Shown here in pieces: positions 57,243 through 64,000 of a stretch of 64,000 bases of DNA (positions within the stretch are counted from its first letter, which is position 1; each line of letters opens with the position of its first letter). The translations under genes were made by a program, and so were the position numbers. The notes under the pieces were generated by a model. That model did not search any database. It was not told the DNA's origin and worked only from the letters and a program-made list of their open reading frames with translations. The stretch is from Cricetomys ansorgei (lineage: Eukaryota; Chordata; Mammalia; Rodentia; Nesomyidae): contig JAMJFZ010003624.1 in the NCBI GenBank assembly GCA_026225945.1, forward strand, positions 8,541,001-8,605,000. Reading direction: 5' to 3'.

Positions 57243-57405
57243 TTAGGCATGATGGGCACAGCTGTACCCCCAGCCTGAGATATGGGAGGCTGAGGCAGGA
57301 GGATCACAAGTTCAAGGTCAGCCAGGGCTACCAGTGAGATTGTTGCCAACTTGGCTGTTTAGATCCACAAGGCCCTGGGTTCAGTCTGCTGCACTGAAAA
57401 GAGAA
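57243..57405 (+). repeat. B1-like SINE followed by ID-like fragment
   Basis: cctgagatatgggaggctga, then ggcaggaggatcacaagttc is B1-like. acaaggccctgggttcagtc is an ID B-box region. Confidence 0.6.
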
Positions 57406-58429
57406 AAGAGGAAAAGAGGAAGAAACAAACAACAACAACAAAACAGGTAGTATATAAGATCATCTTCAGACTGTGTGTCTAAGAGACATATGAAATAGAA
57501 ATGAATTTTACAGTTAAACTAGACACGAAACCCCAAGATGTCTCATTACATGTGTGCAGCTATCCCAAAACCCAAAGAAAAATCTGAAACACTTCCGGTC
57601 CCGAGCATTTCAGGGTTACAGCACCTTTATAGCCAAACAGAAAAGGAACTGGGGTAAAGGAAAGCTCCACATAAAAGTCCAAAGGAAAAAAAAAAGAGAC
57701 AGGCCTCCAGTCTCTGCCTCCCAAGAGTAGGCTAACGGGTGTGCATCCTCACACCAGGCTTAGGGTCAAGGCTCCGTCTTTCTGGGCACCTGGGCTATAT
57801 CCAATGGAATGATGGAGTGTGTTGGTTCTGGTCACAAATGCCAACTATGAAGCTCAGAAAACATGAGCCCTGGGGTAGCTGTCAATCTGAGCAGTGGTGT
57901 CACGTGGTTCATAATTCATTTTGCTTCCATAAGTGGGGATGGAGCCAGACACGTGCCGGTAGACACTTAACAGCCATGGCCTTAGTGTCTGTGGATTCCT
58001 TGGTGTAACTCCTGCCAGGGTTGATTTCAAACCAGCCATGCATGCAATGCCTCTGAACGTGGAGATGGGAAGCATCCTTACTGACTGTTTTCACAGGGCA
58101 GATAGATACGACAGACTGCAAGAGCATCGGTAACACTAAACGTAGCAAAAATAAACCGGAAGTGGCAAGTGCTGACGGTTCGCTACGTTCAATTTTAATA
58201 TTTAATTTACTTAATTGTAGCTTTCATTAATTTAACTTTTGACAGTGGTTGTGATTAAACAGCATCGCAACGTTCTTGAAATTTTAGCAATCTGCTCTAG
58301 AACCAGTACCAACACTCCAGCGACCCACTGGCAGTAACCCCAGTGATTAAATGGGGCCTATACCCCACTTGCAACCTTCAGTTCCCTGCTATGACATCAT
58401 CAGAGGGGCAGGGAGAAGAGAGAAGAGTT

Positions 58430-58810
58430 AGCAAGCCCAGCACCCACTGGGTGGAGTCACTGTGGTCCACATTTAATAATGGTTATTATTTCACGTCTCA
58501 GGAAAGAGATGAATGCACATCACACCATGTCTGCCCTTGTTACCACTGCATCACTGTAAGGCACCTTGGACCACACCTTGCACACAGCAGACCCGGGATT
58601 CATACCTGTGGCATGAATGGGTCAACGAACAAGCTGAGAACGAATTTGACTCCTCAGTACACATTCAAGGCCTTCTAGGGTCTGATCCCTGCCACCTCCT
58701 CCTTTCCCTCTGCACCCAAGTTCACAGACATCAACCAGACACGGCATGCTACCAGGCAACAATTCTGCTGCCCCTTTTACCTACAAGGCCCTTCCACCAT
58801 CCTTCCTTCT
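58430..58810 (+). repeat. L2-like LINE fragment
   Basis: ggtctgatccctgccacctc, then ctcctttccctctgcaccca, later ctacaaggcccttccaccat. This is the order of cues in an L2 3' region (CCTGCC...CTC, ...CCTTTGCAC). Weak beyond about 58680-58810. Confidence 0.4.
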
Positions 58811-59384
58811 TAGGTCGTGTTTCCCTAGAAACCGATTAAGAGAGACATTTTAGCACAGGCAGTCTGTTGATGGATACTCTTGGGAATCGCTGTCTAAAAA
58901 GAGAGATGGACAGCCATGGTGGAGAGAAATCTCTAGAATGCTGCAGTGGGAGACTCTGTGGGGATGGAGAGAGTTCTGGAATTGTCCCAAGGGAGGCAAG
59001 AGGTAAGACCTTTGCACGCCCACTTGTATCTCATCGTTGGATAAGAGCCTGAAGGTAGGGGCTGACTCTGGGTGAAGCAGCTGCCTTCCTAGAGGGACCC
59101 AACTGTGAGACATTAGAGCTAACACAGTCACGACTACTAGGGAACCGGTGCCTCTGGCCCACAGGCGGGTCTGGACTGCCCACCTTGATGTGTCATCTGC
59201 CTGCTCTGTGGCTGACTTACTATGCCATCCAAAGCAGGGGCCACTGTACTAAAAGTGTCTGAGGACTGTCTCCTCTGCCTGATGCTAACTCGCCTTTGTC
59301 TCCAATACACTTAATCCAGCACCTAGCTGCACCAGAGGAAGTTGAACGAGAGGAGTCTGACTATGAGTACCCCTAAAGTTTCGG

Positions 59385-59525
59385 AGCCAGGAAGGGCAGC
59401 TCACATATAATTCCAGTGCTTGGGAGGCTGGGGCAGAGGGCTACCAAAAACTGAAGGTTATCCTGGGCACACATAGCAAATACCAGGCCAGCCTGGATTA
59501 AAGAGAGAGAACCCTGTCTGAACCA
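59385..59525 (+). repeat. B1-like SINE (old)
   Basis: tccagtgcttgggaggctgg, later taccaggccagcctggatta, then gagagagaaccctgtctg. Confidence 0.65.
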
Positions 59526-59636
59526 GCAAACAAACAAATCCTTCAAAGTCTTGACTTCCAACAAGAGCACAGAAAAATAGATAGCAGATAGAAAAATCAA
59601 TGTGTTTAGCCTTCATGTTGGTAGATTATCCACACC

Positions 59637-59703
59637 TGGGGACTGAACCTGGGGCTTGCTAGGCAAGCACTCTTTATCACTCAGTAACATCCCCCAGTCC
59701 TTA
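59637..59703 (-). repeat. ID-like SINE, antisense
   Basis: ggggactgaacctggggctt, then gctaggcaagcactctttat, then cactcagtaacatcccccag. The antisense B and A boxes are well kept. Confidence 0.75.
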
Positions 59704-59815
59704 GCTTTTGAGCAGAGATCTTATGCAGCCAAAGCTGGCCTTGAACTTAGAGTCCTCCTTCCTTCTCCTCCGAAGTGCTGGGATTACAGATGTGTCCACC
59801 AGCCCCCACGCCACA
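59704..59815 (-). repeat. B1-like SINE
   Basis: agctggccttgaacttagag, then ctccgaagtgctgggattac, then agatgtgtccaccagcccc. It adjoins the ID copy, and together they could be one B4-type unit in antisense. Confidence 0.7.
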
Positions 59816-60132
59816 ATAACCCGTGTGTTCAGTCGGAGGCTCGCTTTAATAGGTACAAGAAGAGAATTTCCACACACACCCAACAGAAAACAGCTTCTCA
59901 TTGATGGCATGGCGAGAGCCTGGACTTCTGCAGCTGTTCAGACATTAGGCTCCGGAGCTGCGAAGCTCCTCCTCTTGGGCTGCTATGCGAGCTTAAAATG
60001 GTGCAAGAATTGAACAACCACAAATCTACATGTCCCAAGTTACCATTTCCCCTATTCCATTCTCCATGTGTGTGATTTTCTTTGCTTAGGGCCCTGCAAG
60101 CTGCTAGGAGAGGAGAACGGGGGAAGTGTGCA

Positions 60133-60135
<3 letters not shown>

Positions 60136-60171
<36 letters not shown>
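60136..60171. repeat. (CA)n microsatellite
   Basis: About 17 CA units after a gtgcacgcgcacac start. Confidence 0.95.
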
Positions 60172-60173
<2 letters not shown>

Positions 60174-60617
60174 AAGGAGATGTCCTGCCTTGTTGCTGAA
60201 CTAATCTCACACAGTATGCCGGCCTCTGAAATGATGAACATCCAAACAGCAGCCAATGCTATGGAGACGAGAGAGCTGGCCTCAAGTCTACAACAAGAAG
60301 TAGGCTGGTATGACTCATAGGGAAAGGTGACCGGAGGTAAAACACTGTGGCCTGCACATGCGTGCTGTGCAGTTCTCTGTAGCAAACGGCTGAACATGCT
60401 CTGAGCGTGTGGTTTGAACCCTCTAATGTCAAAAGGTCACGCCTTAGACACTTGTCCGGGAAAGCGAAGGATATATGGTTTCAAACGGTCTAAGCTCCTT
60501 CCAAGTGCCTGAAAAATAGGCAACATTTACCATCGTGACCCACAAGGCAGAGGTGATATCTGCAGCAGAGCTAACAGGAGTCCTCTGCTCAGTTATGAGG
60601 TGTCCCATCCTGGGCGG

Positions 60618-60705
60618 GATGGGATGGCAGTGACTCCGTAATAGAGTACTTGCTCAGCGTGCGCAAGGCCCTGGGTTCAATTCCCAGCGCTGCAAACACA
60701 ACTTC
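60618..60705 (+). repeat. ID-like SINE
   Basis: agagtacttgctcagcgtgc, then gcaaggccctgggttcaatt, then cccagcgctgcaaaca. Confidence 0.75.
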
Positions 60706-60911
60706 AAATCATAACTAAGTAACAAGTGAAGCTGGAGGAGTTGCATCATAGCTTTACAATCGGCAGGCCTTCCCCCCCCTGTAGGAAGCACAGACAGAAG
60801 AGTGAAGCAGCAGGAAGGTGGGAATTGAGAATTCCCAAGGAATCTTCCTTTCTTCCCCAGGGCCACATATAACACTAAACTCCTGTTGAACTTCTTTGTG
60901 CATGCGCACAG

Positions 60912-60943
<32 letters not shown>

Positions 60944-60984
60944 CTGTGTGTGTATGTATGTGTGTTTGTGTGTCTGTGTGTCTG
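60912..60984. repeat. (TG)n microsatellite, interrupted
   Basis: TG units broken by CC, TA, TT and CT steps. Confidence 0.93.
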
Positions 60985-61261
60985 TTATAAAACTGTCTGC
61001 ACCCATTAACTTAGCTACTTTATTTCATGGACAGTTTCTACAAGGCAGAAGGAGGGAAGAAGAAAGCAAAAGCTCTTTACAGGGCTTTATATAGCATGTG
61101 TGAACACTTTATAGCAAATTTAATTCTCCACAATGGGAAGGAATAAGAAGAAGAAATAGTAAATATCAATATGCTCAGAGTCTATAAGGCTATAAGAACA
61201 ACACAAGGGACACTGGTAATAAGTGGGTGCAAGCAGTTTTATAGCTTTTAATAAAACTATT

Positions 61262-61395
61262 AGACCAAGGCAGCTGTGATGACACATGGATGGAATCCCA
61301 GAATATGGGAGGCTGAGGCAGGAGGATTAAATGTCAGTTTGAAGCCAGCCCATGTAACACAGCATGACTCTTATCTCACAAAACAAATAACAGCA
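61262..61395 (+). repeat. B1-like SINE (old)
   Basis: gctgtgatgacacatggatg, then gaatcccagaatatgggagg, then ctgaggcaggaggattaaat. Confidence 0.65.
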
Positions 61396-61624
61396 TCAAC
61401 AGCAAGAGTAGCAGGAAGTCTAGACAAATATATTTATTAGAAAGTTTCCCTGGAAGGTGGAGCCGGTTCACAACACTGGCCATTCGCTAGTGGTGGGGCC
61501 TCCTTTTCTTAGAGCTGCTTCTGAACTTGCCCTCACCAATGTAAAAGGATAGAAAAAAACACCGCAAACAAATTGGAGGACTACTTCCTTTTAATGCCAA
61601 TTCTTTTCTTTTTCTTTTTTTTTC

Positions 61625-61790
61625 TTTTTTGTTTTGTTTTGGTTCTGAGGCAGGATTTCTCTCTTGCAACCCTGGCTGTCCTGAAACTCACTCTGTAGAC
61701 CAGGCTGGCCTCAAACTCACAGAGATCCACCTGCCTCTGCCTCCCGAGTGCTGGGATTAAAGGTGCGTGCCACCGTTGTCTGGCTTTAAC
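61625..61790 (-). repeat. B1 SINE
   Basis: ccctggctgtcctgaaactc, then actctgtagaccaggctggc, then gctgggattaaaggtgcgtg. The T-rich start is the reverse of its A tail. Confidence 0.92.
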
Positions 61791-63394
61791 GCCAATTCTC
61801 AAGGACCCTCTTGGGCACCACTAGTAAGCACGGTATATGTCACCTTGTTATTCGCAAACCACTCTGTGGTCCTGCTGGAGCCTGTCTTTGCCTGAGCTCC
61901 TCTGCAGTGCTCTCTCCAAGGCTTGCTCCATTCAGCCAGGTGTCAGCTCAGGTGAGATCACAACAGAGAGCACTTTCTACTCCAGCCAGTTTAAAATGGC
62001 CTTCTGCTCCACCCCATCATCCCAATATGCATAGATAGTTCTTATCAGCATCGTCAGGCACAATATGCACCTGCTTGCACTCTGGGATTCTGGGTTCCTT
62101 CGTATAATGTTCTCCTCAATCTTTCCCCGTTCTGAAAAGCTAACACCGAAGAGCCGGTGAGGATCACTGGCCGATCTTAAACTTCTTCTAAGGCCCTAGC
62201 AGAACTAGAGCAGAGCTCAGTCTAAAGCCGTTTCCTAGCATGCACGGTGCTCTGGGTTTGGGCTTCAGCAGCACAAGAAAACAAGAAAGGCTCCACTGGA
62301 GCTGATGCTTGCTTATTTGATTTGAAAACATTGCAGTCTCTATTAAACTCCCCACAGCTCGAATTTCAAGTCATTAAAACTCATGATTTGGCCTAATGCC
62401 AAGAGATAAGCAGGTGACCTGAGCAGCTCCTGCTGGCAATAGCCACTAAGGACATTGTGTTTCTTCTGTCTGACCATTGGCATCAGCCAGCCAGACATGA
62501 GCCCTGTCTCTGCTCTGAAACCTGCTCCTCAAAGCCAAGTGTCGCTCGCGATGGCTCTCCAGTTATGACTTGCCTCTTTTGGGAAGGTTATTGACCACTG
62601 CGATTGGTGGCAATGCTACCTGCTACATTACTTCTTAGAAATCTGTGGGTCATGACCCTCAAAGGGGTTACATAACTGAATGTGGCAGGTCATGAGAGTT
62701 GTAGCAAAAGAGCAAAAGAGTATTCTGAATGCATTCTAAATACACAATGGCCCAGTATTAACTCACAATGGGCTATGTAGCAAAATTGAGGTGTTCCTGA
62801 CATCATTCATCCGTGTGGCATCCCGTGACTCGATTGTAGCCCAGATCTGAATACTGGACATGTGTACTCTGCGCTACACCCATTATGGACATTGTCCTGC
62901 CACACAAGGCCAAGGAACACTGCCGGGAAAGCCCAGGCTCGAGTTCGAGGCTACTGTGTGCTGTGAATTGGAGAGTTTTTACTTCATATAAGTAAATAGA
63001 AGTTCATATAAGCTTTCTGCTCTTACAGAAGCAATGGTTCAGTTGTAGAAAATAGACTTTGCATTTTCATGTTATTCCTCATCATGTAAGCATCAGACTA
63101 GTTTATCTTTGGTGTGGATGGTGCTAGAATATTTGATTTTTAAAATGCTACTTGAGTTGCTGATCTAAGCTTTATAACAAATCTGAATTTTGGATTGGGA
63201 TTAGGATGAAAGTTCCAACCATTTCTGAAGGGGCCCTAAACACATCTCTGCCATTTTTACACTACAGACTTATGTGAAGCAGCATTTTCAGCATTGATAA
63301 TTACAAAATCAGAATAGCTATGGATCAACTGAAAGATGTGAAAAGGTACTTTACATACTACTACAGTGTCAGATACTCAATCAAGATTTAATTC

Positions 63395-63570
63395 TCTCTG
63401 TGTGTGTACGTGTGCGTGTGTGTGCGTGTGTGTGTGTGAGTGTGTGTGTGTGTGTGCGTGAGTGTGAGTGTGTGTGTGTGTGTCTGTGTGTGTGTGTGTG
63501 TTTGAGCGTGCATATATGTTCATATGAGCGTGGAGCACTTTACCAACTGAGCTGCCTCCCCAGCCCCAGG
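63395..63570 (-). repeat. (TG)n tract with B3-type SINE end, antisense
   Basis: About 110 bases of TG with C/A interruptions, then ctttaccaactgagctgcct, then ccccagcccc, the antisense B2/B3 head. Confidence 0.75.
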
Positions 63571-63744
63571 ATTTAATTTTATGTAAAAATATGCAGGCAT
63601 ATCTATCTCATTAGAGTGTCACTTTGCTTTTATTCTTAAAAATGATAAAATTACATGTATTCTAAACAATTATTTTAAAGTAAATTCTTAATATCAGTAA
63701 ATGTTTGATTTGCATGCCTATTTTATTTATTTTTATTTTATTTA

Positions 63745-63895
63745 TTTTGTTTTTTGAGACAAGGTTTCTCTGCTGTAACTCTGGCTGTCCTGGAACTCAC
63801 TCTGTAGACCAGGCTGGCCTCGAACTCACAGAGATCCACCTGCCTCTGCTTTCCGAGTGCTGGGATTAAAGGCGTGTGCCACACTGCCCAGCAGC
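63745..63895 (-). repeat. B1 SINE with target-site duplication
   Basis: gagacaaggtttctctgctg, then actctgtagaccaggctggc, then gctgggattaaaggcgtgtg. Flanked by gcatgcctattttat (from about 63712) and gcatacctattttat (from about 63892), a likely target-site duplication with one change. Confidence 0.92.
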
Positions 63896-64000
63896 ATACC
63901 TATTTTATACCTGGAGTATACCTGGAGTCCTGTAAAAATTTCTCAGGCAAAAAGAGGCCATAAACTGAGAAAGTTTAAGAAGCTAGGCCCTAAAGCAACA

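Larger units (their letters stand above)
62632..63995 (+). mobile_element. Probable hAT (Charlie-like) DNA-transposon remnant
   Basis: The left end carries gtgggtcatgaccctcaaag, a decayed form of the GGGTCGCGACCCC element near hAT-Charlie ends. The right end carries aaatttctcaggcaaaaaga, then aaactgagaaagtttaagaa, the usual wording near the opposite end. At 63265-63390 one frame reads TYVKQHFSALIITKSEY before it breaks, like the C-terminal hAT dimerisation segment (...CE..FS.L..IK.KYR). It is interrupted by a TG/B3 insert (63395-63570) and a B1 (63745-63895). The coding region is broken and inactive. Confidence 0.5.
49666..64000. other. Intergenic region downstream of Sv2c
   Basis: No gene was recognised. 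The stretch has B1, B3 and ID SINEs, a MIR, an L2-like piece, an LTR-like repeat (56.79-57.12 kb), CA/TG microsatellites and a probable hAT remnant at 62.63-63.995 kb. In human and mouse the next gene is Iqgap2. None of its N-terminal coding exon or a CpG-island-like promoter was seen before the window ends. The block at about 62280-62540 is repeat-free and looks conserved. Confidence 0.7.

Noticed and set aside
49666..64000. Search for the first exon or promoter of the next gene (Iqgap2)
   Set aside because: No matching N-terminal coding exon and no CpG-rich promoter-like block was seen.

Overview
The window is nuclear DNA from a muroid rodent. It is intron-rich and crowded with B1, B2/B3 and ID-type SINEs, old MIR and L2 fragments, and long CA/TG microsatellites. 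The B1 copies keep the TCTGTGAGTTCGAGG segment and end in a ...GAGTTACAACAGAGAAACC variant. That points to a non-Mus muroid, perhaps a cricetid, but I cannot name the species. No bacterial-type operon, CRISPR array, tRNA or intact rRNA gene was seen.

One protein-coding gene is present: the 3' two thirds of Sv2c (synaptic vesicle glycoprotein 2C, SLC22-like major facilitator family) on the + strand. Nine coding exons join in frame with canonical GT..AG introns: 13816-13949, 14465-14554, 16924-17034, 17858-17946, 20806-20970, 26211-26344, 27896-28099, 28583-28742 and 42074-42257 (stop TGA at 42255). They encode 423 residues, counting one codon shared with an exon upstream of the window. Counting back from the stop in the usual 727-residue SV2C gives residues ~305-727: transmembrane helices TM6-TM12, the TM6-TM7 cytoplasmic loop, and the whole large luminal domain LD4 with its five N-glycosylation sequons (N480, N484, N534, N559, N565). 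The N-terminal synaptotagmin-binding region and TM1-TM5 lie upstream.

Layout: 1-13815 is intron. 13816-28742 holds eight exons, separated by introns that include a ~918-bp CA-type satellite-like tract. 28743-42073 is a 13.3-kb last intron with local duplications. 42074-42257 is the terminal coding exon. 42258 to about 49665 is best read as a long 3' UTR: it is nearly free of SINEs, while both flanks are dense with them, and it ends at a pair of AATAAA signals. From ~49670 to 64000 is intergenic DNA with SINEs, MIR, L2, an LTR-like repeat and, at the far end, what looks like a hAT DNA-transposon remnant.

I found no new multi-gene system. The points most worth a second look are the LD4 residue at position 563, a weak splice donor after the exon ending at 20970, a donor-like sequence at the first bases of the exon at 16924, a duplicated motif with a predicted hairpin in the 3' UTR, local duplications at 36.5-40.5 kb, the hAT remnant, and several repeat-free stretches with the look of conserved regulatory DNA.
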